NCBI GenBank assembly: GCA_002084385.1
Contig: NBLS01000011.1
Coordinates: forward strand, 1-9,533
Reading direction: 5' to 3'
Length of the DNA: 9,533 nucleotides
Origin: Desulfobacteraceae bacterium 4572_19
GTDB taxonomy: Bacteria; Desulfobacterota; Desulfobacteria; Desulfobacterales; NBLS01
Both the position numbers and the translations under genes were made by a program. Position 1 is the first letter of the stretch. Each line of letters starts with the position of its first letter. Positions 1 to 6,417 of the stretch are shown piece after piece. Under the pieces are notes generated by a model that made no database searches, had not been told where the DNA came from, and saw only the letters and a list, made by a program, of their open reading frames with translations.

Positions 1-89
1 TCAATTAACCTGTCAACAAGCCCACCAGATTGAGTTCCCTCTCTGCCAGCTCGTGCAACTGTTGGCAAGTTTTGTTCATTACCTATCAT
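1..89 (-). CDS. 5' end of an unidentified gene (partial, leaves the left edge)
   Basis: An ATG at 89-87 overlaps the TGA stop of the upstream 511-residue gene in an ATGA arrangement. It is preceded by a good ribosome-binding site, AAAGGTGG at 100-93. The frame stays open for 29 codons to the window edge and begins MIGNEQNLPTVARAG, followed by a Gly/Arg/Ser-containing stretch. No domain can be recognised in so short a piece. Its position directly behind the helical virion-protein pair, with translational coupling, suggests another structural gene of the same operon; that is inference from context. The competing ATG at 79-77 in another frame reaches a stop after 24 codons, so the ATGA start is preferred. 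Confidence 0.72.
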   Translation of the reverse strand, partial: MIGNEQNLPTVARAGREGTQSGGLVDRLI

Positions 90-1621
90 TTGCCACCTTT
101 AATTTGATGCGTCATTGTATTAACAAGTGTTGCATCCGCTAACATTTCTGCAACGTCAATAGTATTGTGCCAATTATCTCTGGCTTCTGATACTCGTCTT
201 TTATATAATTTAATCTTTTCAGCATCTTCTAACGTTACGTTAAGAGATTTTTTCTCTGCAATTTCCACATCTTTAGAATATGACTCGATTTTAACTTCTG
301 CCTTATGTAAGGAAAGTTCAGAGTCCAAAATTGCCGATACTTTTTTATATTGGTTTTGTGCGTTCTGAATACTCATTTTAGAAGAATGTATGTCTTCTTC
401 TATTGATTTATACTCTGCAAGAGCTTCTTTCTTGGCAAGAAGAACATCAATATCATTACTTATTAAATCAATCCTTGCTTGCATCTTTAAAGGAATTTCA
501 TAAGCCAGCGTTTCCTTTTTAAGCGTGGCAATTCTTTTATCTATTTCAAGTAATTCCACACCAAGTATTCTTAAATCCATTTGAGCTATATCAACATAAA
601 TTTGCTGAAACCGAACATGTGCCTGTTGAACATCAATTAAAAGATTAGCAAGCTGAACATCCACCATGGCAATATCAAACTTTATGCCTTCTCGCTTTGC
701 TTCTTCTTGTACGGCTCTGGTTTCCATTTTTTTAATATCCACATCCACCATAGCTATATCGACTTCTAACTCCACGGCTTTTACATCAAGTAGTTTCGTA
801 TCAATTCGTTTGCTCACAACATCCAATTCCGCCCTTGCTCTTCTGTTTTCCAAAGTAGCAACTTCGGTATCAATTAAGGCTTGTTGGGTTTGGGTTCTTA
901 AAACATCTGCATCCATACCTTTCTCTGATGCAGTCATTTCTTTTTTGGTTACTTCTATTCGGTCAACTTTTTGTTGCATCCCATGTTGGTCAACAAGATA
1001 GCCAGCAGTGGAAATCGCAAGCTCACTTATTTTGTATTGTATCTCTAAACCTCTAACAGTCGCTTTAGTTTGTCGATTGATTATTTTCTTTACTTCTATC
1101 TCTTTGCGTAGTCGGTCAACTTCTGTTTGCTGTAAGTTTATACCCTCTTGTGCTATCTTAACTTCCAACAAAGCTATCTCATTGGCTGTTTTGGTTATGG
1201 CTTGTAAAAGCTTTGCTCTTAATGTAAGAAGTGCAATCCTATCAGCTTCTAACGCTTTTTCTTTTGCGTCAAACATTTGATTTTCAGCGTCTATTTTAGC
1301 CCGTTTGTTTATCATCTTTTCATCGTGGATTTGTTGTTCCAAGGTATCAAGATAACGCTTACTTGCAATGGCTAAAATAGCGTTTTGTTGCTCCATGTCC
1401 AACCTTGCCATGTTAGAGTCAAATTGTGCTACTATTTGTTCGATACGCTCAATAGAAAGCTCATTTAAATAACCTCTACCATTTTCCCCACTGTTACCAT
1501 ACAAACCAAACACAATCGTTCTATGTGCTTTGTTTTCTTGGTTTAAAAAGCCTTGCTCAAAAGTTTTCCATATTGCAAGACTTCTTATTCCTGAACGTTC
1601 TAAAATTTCAATTATAGCCAT
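86..1621 (-). CDS. Long alpha-helical (coiled-coil) putative phage virion protein, 511 aa
   Basis: I do not recognise a named family. After a short mixed N-terminus (residues 1-55, with a Gly/Asn-rich turn near 40-50), almost the whole protein from about 55 to 490 is rich in Ala, Glu, Lys, Leu, Ile, Gln and Asp. Pro and Gly are nearly absent, as expected for a long coiled coil or helical bundle. The heptapeptide DIAMVDV occurs twice, starting at residues 288 and 316, exactly 28 residues (four heptads) apart. There is no signal peptide or membrane segment. The C-terminus ends with a Thr-His-Gln-Ile motif (504-507) and Lys-Gly-Gly-Lys. The start ATG at 1621 has AAGGGG four bases upstream, overlapping the stop of the preceding gene. 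The preceding 534-residue protein has the same architecture, so the two may be paralogues or partners. A structural role in the phage tail is inferred from context. Confidence 0.85.
   Translation of the reverse strand: MAIIEILERSGIRSLAIWKTFEQGFLNQENKAHRTIVFGLYGNSGENGRGYLNELSIERIEQIVAQFDSNMARLDMEQQNAILAIASKRYLDTLEQQIHDEKMINKRAKIDAENQMFDAKEKALEADRIALLTLRAKLLQAITKTANEIALLEVKIAQEGINLQQTEVDRLRKEIEVKKIINRQTKATVRGLEIQYKISELAISTAGYLVDQHGMQQKVDRIEVTKKEMTASEKGMDADVLRTQTQQALIDTEVATLENRRARAELDVVSKRIDTKLLDVKAVELEVDIAMVDVDIKKMETRAVQEEAKREGIKFDIAMVDVQLANLLIDVQQAHVRFQQIYVDIAQMDLRILGVELLEIDKRIATLKKETLAYEIPLKMQARIDLISNDIDVLLAKKEALAEYKSIEEDIHSSKMSIQNAQNQYKKVSAILDSELSLHKAEVKIESYSKDVEIAEKKSLNVTLEDAEKIKLYKRRVSEARDNWHNTIDVAEMLADATLVNTMTHQIKGGK
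93..100 (-). promoter_or_regulatory. Ribosome-binding site for the gene leaving the left edge
   Basis: AAAGGTGG encodes the Lys-Gly-Gly near the end of the 511-residue protein. It lies three bases before the ATG at 89, which overlaps that gene's TGA. It supports the short partial gene being real. Confidence 0.7.
658..760 (-). repeat. 84-bp-spaced duplicated heptapeptide in the 511-aa helical protein
   Basis: DIAMVDV is encoded at 760-740 and again at 676-656. The 19-base stretches at 742-760 and 658-676 match except for a few bases. The spacing of 84 bases is 28 residues, or four coiled-coil heptads, so the duplication keeps the helical register. Confidence 0.7.
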
Positions 1622-1625
1622 AACG

Positions 1626-1631
1626 CCCCTT
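1626..1631 (-). promoter_or_regulatory. Ribosome-binding site of the 511-aa gene, overlapping the preceding stop codon
   Basis: The stop of the 534-residue gene reads TAAGGGG, so AAGGGG starts inside the stop codon and ends four bases before the ATG at 1621. It supports this start over later in-frame ATGs. Confidence 0.78.
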
Positions 1632-3234
1632 AGACAATCTGATGAATAAGTTTACTTGTAAGTTCAGTTTCGGATTTAATTTCTGCTTGGTCTTCTTTTG
1701 TTTTTCTTCCATACTTCCCAATTTCGTATATACTTCCTGAATGGTCATCCCCTGAATGACCTGCCTGTTCCAAAACCATAGTTTTTACACTTTCCAAGGA
1801 AGAACGTAATCTTTCCATTGAAACCTTGTATCCACTATCTACTCTTGCAGTTGACGCTTCTTTCTCTTTTTCTACGGTTCTGGCTTGCCCTTCTTGTTTA
1901 ATTGTAGTGTACTCAACAACATCAGTGGCATCTAATTCCATTAAAGCACCACGATTTATCGAAGTAAGTTTTTTCAATGCAACCTCTGCCAATAATACCA
2001 ACTTTCTAAACTCACCCTCTTCAAGTTGTTTAGCCATAACTGCAAGGTCGGCTTCAATTCCCACCCTTTTCAACTCTTCAATTTCTTCTTGTATAAGTTT
2101 AATATCTTTTTTTAACGCCAACTCTTTATATAAAGCTTTTAATAACTCTTTAGTCTTTATAATTTTCTCTTTCATCGGTTCTATTAAAGTCAATAACACC
2201 CTTGCTTTTTCCAAACTTGGTTCTATCAATAGTTTCTTTTTTTCGGTAAGTTCCTGAATAAAAGGGAGTGTCTTTTCAACTTCTGCAAGGTAATCAAGAG
2301 TAGGTTGAACCAATTCAAGCATCTTATTTGCTTTTTGAATATATAAAGGGATAAGCAATTCTCTTTTTACTGTATATTCTTCAAGGGCAGTGTTTAAATT
2401 TGACAATGCCGTTACCAGTTTATTTGATGGGTCAATTTTCTTTTGAGCTGTTTCTTCGTAGGAAAGCTTTCCCTCATAAACGATAAGTTTCTTTTCAGCA
2501 TTGCTTATAAGCGGAGCTGTTAAAGTATCTGTTTCATTTAGTAAAAACTCTTCTTTCGCAACTGTATCTAATCTAACCGGTATTTGTTCTGTTTTCGCAT
2601 CAATCAATACCTTTTCTTGTTCCGCCGTTGCTGTTTCAATAACAATAAGAGCTTCTTCCTCTACCATTATTGCCTGTAAAAAAGGTATGATTTTCAACTT
2701 CTCATTTGCCGTGGCAAGTCTGGCGTTGGCAAGCTCTATCTCTTTTGGCATAGTCTTACCCTGTTCTTCTACAATCTGTTTTTTAATCTCCGATGACTCA
2801 ATTTCCAAAAGAGTTTTTGCAGCCAGTATTACAGCTTGTCTTAAACCCACTTCTATTGCAAGCGACTCTAATACCTGTTCTCTGTTCTGCCGTGCATTTT
2901 TCGCAAGTGCAAGCTCCCTTTCAAGTGCATCTAATAAAAGAGCTTTGTCTAATTCCCATTGAATAGCGTTCTGTTTATACAATAAATCATAATCTATTTG
3001 TTGTTGAGTTAATTCCCTTTCAACTGCCGCACCTGTTATCTGGAAATTTAACTCTTCCAATTTCTGTTTAGTTTGCAATTCAAGAATTTTAGCCAGTTTA
3101 TAAACCTGCCCGGGAACAATAGAAAAACCCCTTGATGCGAACCCATCAGTAATAGCCTTTACCTGCACATCAAACTCATCTATTATTGGTCTTTTTTTCA
3201 TAAACCATTCATGTTGTTCTAATACTTCTGACAT
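1630..3234 (-). CDS. Long alpha-helical putative phage tail-associated protein, 534 aa
   Basis: The protein is nearly all predicted helix. Residues about 45-490 are a Glu/Lys/Leu/Ala-rich sequence with few helix breakers, apart from isolated prolines near 'TMPKEIE', 'LIPLYI' and similar points. The N-terminus has the segment R-G-F-S-I-V-P-G at 35-42 followed by a Gln/Glu/Leu helix. As far as I recall, an 'RGF..PPG' segment before a long helix recurs in structural proteins from tail regions of phages of Gram-negative bacteria, but this was not searched. A flexible Gly/Ser/Asp/His break near 492-500 precedes a short C-terminal helix ending in Leu-Ile-His-Gln-Ile-Val. The start ATG at 3234 lies two bases after the stop of the 201-residue gene, and its AAGAGG ribosome-binding site is inside that gene's last two codons. 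There is no catalytic motif, signal peptide or membrane segment. It could be a fibre, tail-shaft or chaperone-like component; the exact role is unknown. Confidence 0.86.
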   Translation of the reverse strand: MSEVLEQHEWFMKKRPIIDEFDVQVKAITDGFASRGFSIVPGQVYKLAKILELQTKQKLEELNFQITGAAVERELTQQQIDYDLLYKQNAIQWELDKALLLDALERELALAKNARQNREQVLESLAIEVGLRQAVILAAKTLLEIESSEIKKQIVEEQGKTMPKEIELANARLATANEKLKIIPFLQAIMVEEEALIVIETATAEQEKVLIDAKTEQIPVRLDTVAKEEFLLNETDTLTAPLISNAEKKLIVYEGKLSYEETAQKKIDPSNKLVTALSNLNTALEEYTVKRELLIPLYIQKANKMLELVQPTLDYLAEVEKTLPFIQELTEKKKLLIEPSLEKARVLLTLIEPMKEKIIKTKELLKALYKELALKKDIKLIQEEIEELKRVGIEADLAVMAKQLEEGEFRKLVLLAEVALKKLTSINRGALMELDATDVVEYTTIKQEGQARTVEKEKEASTARVDSGYKVSMERLRSSLESVKTMVLEQAGHSGDDHSGSIYEIGKYGRKTKEDQAEIKSETELTSKLIHQIV

Positions 3235-3236
3235 AA

Positions 3237-3842
3237 TTACCTCTTAAATATAACAGGGATAAGTTCAAATGAGTCTATTCTTGTAAAATCCGCCAATCTA
3301 ACTTCCCAATCTCGACCATATACATCACGCCCTATGTTAAATTTATTCCGTAAAACAGGATATAAGCCAACCCCTACATCACCGGTCATTTGTAGTTGAG
3401 TATTTTCTATATCACCATCAATAAATCCTGCCCTAAACCGTTTCTTATTTGACGCTCCAAAACTTGTTTTACTCCACACAATACCAGTGTGAATCTCTTC
3501 CCCATCGTCTGTATCACCTGCCAGCTTATAAATTCCGTTCTCATTCGCTCCGTAAATATTATCATCAAGCTCAATAAAAGAGTTAAAAAACGGGTAACTA
3601 TGAACCGTGGGAAATAGTTGGTTTGTGTCCAAAGATATTGTGTAAGACAAAGTTTGTGCCGTTATGCTTTCATCTTGAAATAAAACAGCATCATCAAGAA
3701 GAACCGAATACACCGAAGATAAACTTAAATCCTCATTTAATCCAAGCTCTTCAATTATCGGATTATCGCTTATGGCAACATCTACAATTACATCTGCAAC
3801 ATTTAGATTTTCTTCAACTACGCAATTAAATACAAAACCCAT
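3237..3842 (-). CDS. Phage virion protein: L-x-D repeats plus compact C-terminal domain, 201 aa
   Basis: Residues 1-65 carry three acidic hydrophobic segments of the type found in neighbouring genes: E-E-N-L-N-V-A-D near 10-17, E-E-L-G-L-N-E-D near 31-38 and D-D-A-V-L-F-Q-D near 50-57. From about 95 the protein changes to a beta-rich sequence. It has an 'IYGANENGIYKLAG' start, an Asp/Gly-rich turn (110-114), a basic K-K-R-F-R segment (133-137) and G-R-D-V-Y-G-R-D-W-E at 171-180, then ends S-F-E-L-I-P-V-I-F-K-R. The order 'basic strand, GR..GR.W, FEL..IP' resembles a domain I recall at the C-terminus of uncharacterised tail-region proteins of tailed phages; the match is from memory. The start ATG overlaps the previous stop as TAATG, with GGGAG ten bases upstream. 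It looks like a fusion of the repeat module to a small folded domain. The specific function is unknown. Confidence 0.85.
   Translation of the reverse strand: MGFVFNCVVEENLNVADVIVDVAISDNPIIEELGLNEDLSLSSVYSVLLDDAVLFQDESITAQTLSYTISLDTNQLFPTVHSYPFFNSFIELDDNIYGANENGIYKLAGDTDDGEEIHTGIVWSKTSFGASNKKRFRAGFIDGDIENTQLQMTGDVGVGLYPVLRNKFNIGRDVYGRDWEVRLADFTRIDSFELIPVIFKR
3240..3245 (-). promoter_or_regulatory. Ribosome-binding site of the 534-aa gene, inside the last two codons of the 201-aa gene
   Basis: AAGAGG encodes the terminal Lys-Arg of the 201-residue protein and is followed by TAA, two bases and the ATG at 3234. It fixes the start of the helical protein and indicates coupled translation. Confidence 0.82.
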
Positions 3843-4975
3843 TATTCCACATCTCCCACAACCATAACGGCATCTTCTATAAGTTTTGAAATTACATTAC
3901 TCACCTGTACGGTCGCATCAATATTTATAACTTCCGCAATGCTTTCAAAAAACTGCTGAACATGAACCATTACAGTCTCATAATCAGATACTTTTAAACT
4001 CTCATAAATTACAGGAAGTAAAATCTCTAAAACATCACAATTACCTGATAACTTCACCTGCTCTTGAAGTGTGAAAAATAATTGTGAATAGCTTTGTTCA
4101 ATATCGCTTGTTAAGCTTAAACCGTCCAGCAACCGCTCAATATAAGGAACAATCATAGCATCTGACATTTCGATTGAGTCAGTTGCTTTTAAGATTAAAC
4201 CATGACGTTCTGTATCGTATATAAACACATTATCGTTAAGAAATAACTTCCGATCGGTATGAACATGTTCTGCATCATTTAAAAACAAATACTCCAATAT
4301 CTTAAACCCTAAATACTTATAGGTATAATCATATAAAGCCATGCTTTCATCAATCTTATGCCCCCAACCCCATTTATACTCATCATAAAGGAATAATTGT
4401 TCAAGAGAAATGGAGTTAAAAAACCACTCTGCTTCAATAGTATGCCTGAAATTTATCAAGGAGTCCGATACACCATACACAACTTTCGTAACCCCCGGAG
4501 TTCCCTCGGTCATTTCAAACTCAAAATCAATACTCTCATAACAAACAGGCCAGCTATATTGGCTAATTCTTGCAATATCATCACTTTCAGTAGGGAAATG
4601 AAGAGCTGATGAAACTTCCTCCCTGAAAACATCAACCCCATGGATAATATCTACTTGCATAAAACATAAATCAATCGGGGAAACAATCGGCTGATGAATA
4701 ACATTAATTGCAACTTGCTTTACCCTTGCAGGAAAGCCAAGCATTTCTGAAAATGTCAACTCTTCCCATAAAAACATATCATGTACTGGTTCAAGGCTTT
4801 CAGTAAAATCAAGCCCCGACTCAACCATTTCAACATTAACTGTTAATGGTCGGTCTGTTAAACTTAGAGACTCATCTAATAAATCATCGAAAACTAATCC
4901 AGGGATGTTTACGTTCCCTTGGGATTGCTGATTTAAAAAGATATACTCTTCTATGGTGTTGTTGAAAATTGACAT
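3842..4975 (-). CDS. L-x-D repeat putative phage virion protein, 377 aa
   Basis: The protein is acidic, with no signal peptide, membrane helix or catalytic motif. It is dominated by degenerate copies of the segment E-x-L-x-L-x-D, for example D-E-S-L-S-L-T-D (34-41), D-E-S-M-A-L-Y-D (209-216), L-E-Y-L-F-L-N-D (227-234), D-S-I-E-M-S-D (266-272), D-G-L-S-L-T-S-D (284-291) and Y-E-S-L-K-V-S-D (324-331). A Trp-rich K-W-G-W-G-H segment sits at 201-206 just before one copy. The same segment type appears in the two genes read first and in the following 201-residue gene, so these proteins appear to share one building block. The start ATG at 4975 has AAAGGGT four bases upstream, 17 bases after the fibre gene; the end overlaps the next start by one base. 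Placement beside the Gly-rich fibre suggests a tail or tail-tip structural protein. The precise role is not known. Confidence 0.84.
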   Translation of the reverse strand: MSIFNNTIEEYIFLNQQSQGNVNIPGLVFDDLLDESLSLTDRPLTVNVEMVESGLDFTESLEPVHDMFLWEELTFSEMLGFPARVKQVAINVIHQPIVSPIDLCFMQVDIIHGVDVFREEVSSALHFPTESDDIARISQYSWPVCYESIDFEFEMTEGTPGVTKVVYGVSDSLINFRHTIEAEWFFNSISLEQLFLYDEYKWGWGHKIDESMALYDYTYKYLGFKILEYLFLNDAEHVHTDRKLFLNDNVFIYDTERHGLILKATDSIEMSDAMIVPYIERLLDGLSLTSDIEQSYSQLFFTLQEQVKLSGNCDVLEILLPVIYESLKVSDYETVMVHVQQFFESIAEVINIDATVQVSNVISKLIEDAVMVVGDVE

Positions 4976-4992
4976 ATTTACCCTTTAAGCTT

Positions 4993-6417
4993 TTATCGAT
5001 ATTGATACCGGATTATAACTATACCTGAACCACCAGCACCACCAACATGTGGAGAATTTTGTTGACCAGCACCACCGCCACCACCACCAGTATTTTCTAA
5101 TCCTGCAATTCCGTCCGAATTAGAACCACCAGCACCACCGCCACCAGCACCACCCGCACCACCAACACCGCTTGTTCTGTTTCCACCACCACCACCACCA
5201 GCGTATGTCCTAGAAGAACCACTAATAGCAGAAACTATTCCTGGCCCTCCAGCTCCACCACCAGCTAAAACACCTATTAAGCCAGCGCCACCAGCACCAC
5301 CACCGCCACCACCATTTTGATAGCGTTCTGTGGCATTATGTCCTATTCCGTTTCCACCTGAGTTTCCTTGTCCAGAAGTTCCACTCTCACCAACTCCTGA
5401 CGGTAATAATCTTCCCCAACCACCACCACCTGAACCACCTGATGTAGCGCTTCCAGGAGTTGGACTTCCACCTCTGCCCCCACCTATGGCAATTAACTCA
5501 GTTCCAAAACTTGAATTTTCTCCATTTGTAAAAGATGCACCACCTGCTCCAACTACTACTGAATAATTTGGGGTACTTAGCGAAACTGGAAAATCCATCA
5601 ATCCATTCGTTAGAAAACCACCTGCTCCACCACCGCCACCGCCACCGACATTGCTTACATATCCACCACCACCACCACCACCAACAATAAGATATTCAAT
5701 ATATCCCGGAGCAGTTACCGTAAAAATACCACTCGAAGTAAATGTATGAATTTTATATTCCCCGGCTGTAGTTATTGCTCCACCTGTTGCGGCAACTTTC
5801 GGACTGCTATCACCAAGAGTACCCATTAAACCCCCTGTCAAACCCCAAACATCAAGAGCAAGTTTCTTAAACGCCAAGAGCGAATATTTCCCCCCTGACT
5901 CCAAAATGGAATTAAAGCTATGGATTGTAACGCCTGAACCTGCTTCCACCGAAAGCTTACCTTCTCCCTCTTGAAAAAGCTTACCTCCTCCACCGATTGG
6001 GAAGGCTATACTTGAATTAGGAGGAAAGATTATGGTTACATCTTCGTCTTCCGTAAACCGAATAAACTTATCGTTATCGGTTACAGCCAAGGTTCTTGAT
6101 GTTGTTGTGTCGGTTATTATATTATCAGAAGAACCACCGCCACCACCGTTATCATCCACATACTTTTTAGTAGCTGGTTCATAATCTGCATCAGGTGTAA
6201 ACTCTGTAGTATTGTTTAAAGCCAACACATTTGCTTGGTTAGCTTTTAAATCCAAAGCTGTTTGCATAGCAGTTGAAACAGGCTTATCCGCATCAGCTGT
6301 ATTATCCACATTATCAAGTCCAAGGTTTGTTTTCGCACCTGATACCGTAGTTGCGTTTGTTCCACCTTTTTCAATATCTATCCCACCATTACCATTGCTA
6401 TCTAATTCTACTGACAT
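4993..6417 (-). CDS. Tail-fibre/adhesin-like protein with C-terminal glycine-rich domain, 474 aa
   Basis: This is the most recognisable gene. Residues 18-60 (G-G-T-N-A-T-T-V-S-G-A-K-T-N-L-G-L, then N-V-D-N-T-A-D-A-D-K-P-V-S-T-A) form the repeat type common in phage tail fibres, followed by A-T-K-K-Y-V-D-D (82-89) and a Gly5 linker. Residues about 100-200 form a beta-rich carrier domain with F-I-R-F-T and a 'V.AGSGVTI.S' strand. From about 211, G-G-A-I-T-T-A-G-E-Y-K-I-H-T-F-T-S-S-G opens a glycine-rich domain with many Gly runs. It closes with G-S-G-I-V-I-I-R-Y, the typical end of the Gly-rich domain found in phage fibres. Such domains are known or proposed to pack as polyglycine sandwiches that display receptor-binding loops; binding is inferred here. 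The start ATG at 6417 overlaps the previous stop (TAATG) and has GGAGGT five bases upstream. The receptor is unknown. Confidence 0.93.
   Translation of the reverse strand: MSVELDSNGNGGIDIEKGGTNATTVSGAKTNLGLDNVDNTADADKPVSTAMQTALDLKANQANVLALNNTTEFTPDADYEPATKKYVDDNGGGGGSSDNIITDTTTSRTLAVTDNDKFIRFTEDEDVTIIFPPNSSIAFPIGGGGKLFQEGEGKLSVEAGSGVTIHSFNSILESGGKYSLLAFKKLALDVWGLTGGLMGTLGDSSPKVAATGGAITTAGEYKIHTFTSSGIFTVTAPGYIEYLIVGGGGGGGYVSNVGGGGGGGAGGFLTNGLMDFPVSLSTPNYSVVVGAGGASFTNGENSSFGTELIAIGGGRGGSPTPGSATSGGSGGGGWGRLLPSGVGESGTSGQGNSGGNGIGHNATERYQNGGGGGGAGGAGLIGVLAGGGAGGPGIVSAISGSSRTYAGGGGGGNRTSGVGGAGGAGGGGAGGSNSDGIAGLENTGGGGGGAGQQNSPHVGGAGGSGIVIIRYQYR
5014..5688 (-). repeat. Glycine-codon low-complexity tract of the fibre gene
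   Basis: Residues 244-468 of the fibre protein contain many runs of four to eight glycines separated by short loops of 5 to 30 residues rich in Ser, Thr, Asn and Ala. In plus-strand DNA this appears as repeated cca/ccg triplets. Such tracts are prone to slippage and recombination, which could vary loop number or length. The loops, not the Gly runs, would be the variable receptor-contacting elements if the domain packs as a polyglycine sandwich (inference). Confidence 0.8.

Noticed and set aside
5..79. 24-codon minus-strand frame starting MNKTCQQ
   Set aside because: The frame beginning at 89 has the ATGA coupling and ribosome-binding site and stays open to the edge; this one ends quickly.
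165..2962. Several plus-strand open frames of 67-153 codons opposite the two helical genes
   Set aside because: They are Ser/Cys/Phe/Ile-rich antisense images of Lys/Glu/Ala-rich helices, lack ribosome-binding sites and overlap well-supported minus-strand genes.
3191..3200. Run of seven A on the minus strand near the start of the 534-residue gene, a possible slippage site
   Set aside because: It occurs as ATG AAA AAA AGA in a frame intact on both sides; no alternative product is visible and nothing suggests programmed frameshifting.
4976..4992. The 17-base gap after the fibre gene as a promoter or terminator
   Set aside because: It contains only a ribosome-binding site and an AAGCTT palindrome too short to form a terminator hairpin.
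5330..5566. Plus-strand proline-rich open frame
   Set aside because: It is the reverse complement of glycine codons (GGN opposite CCN) in the fibre gene; no ribosome-binding site and no independent support.
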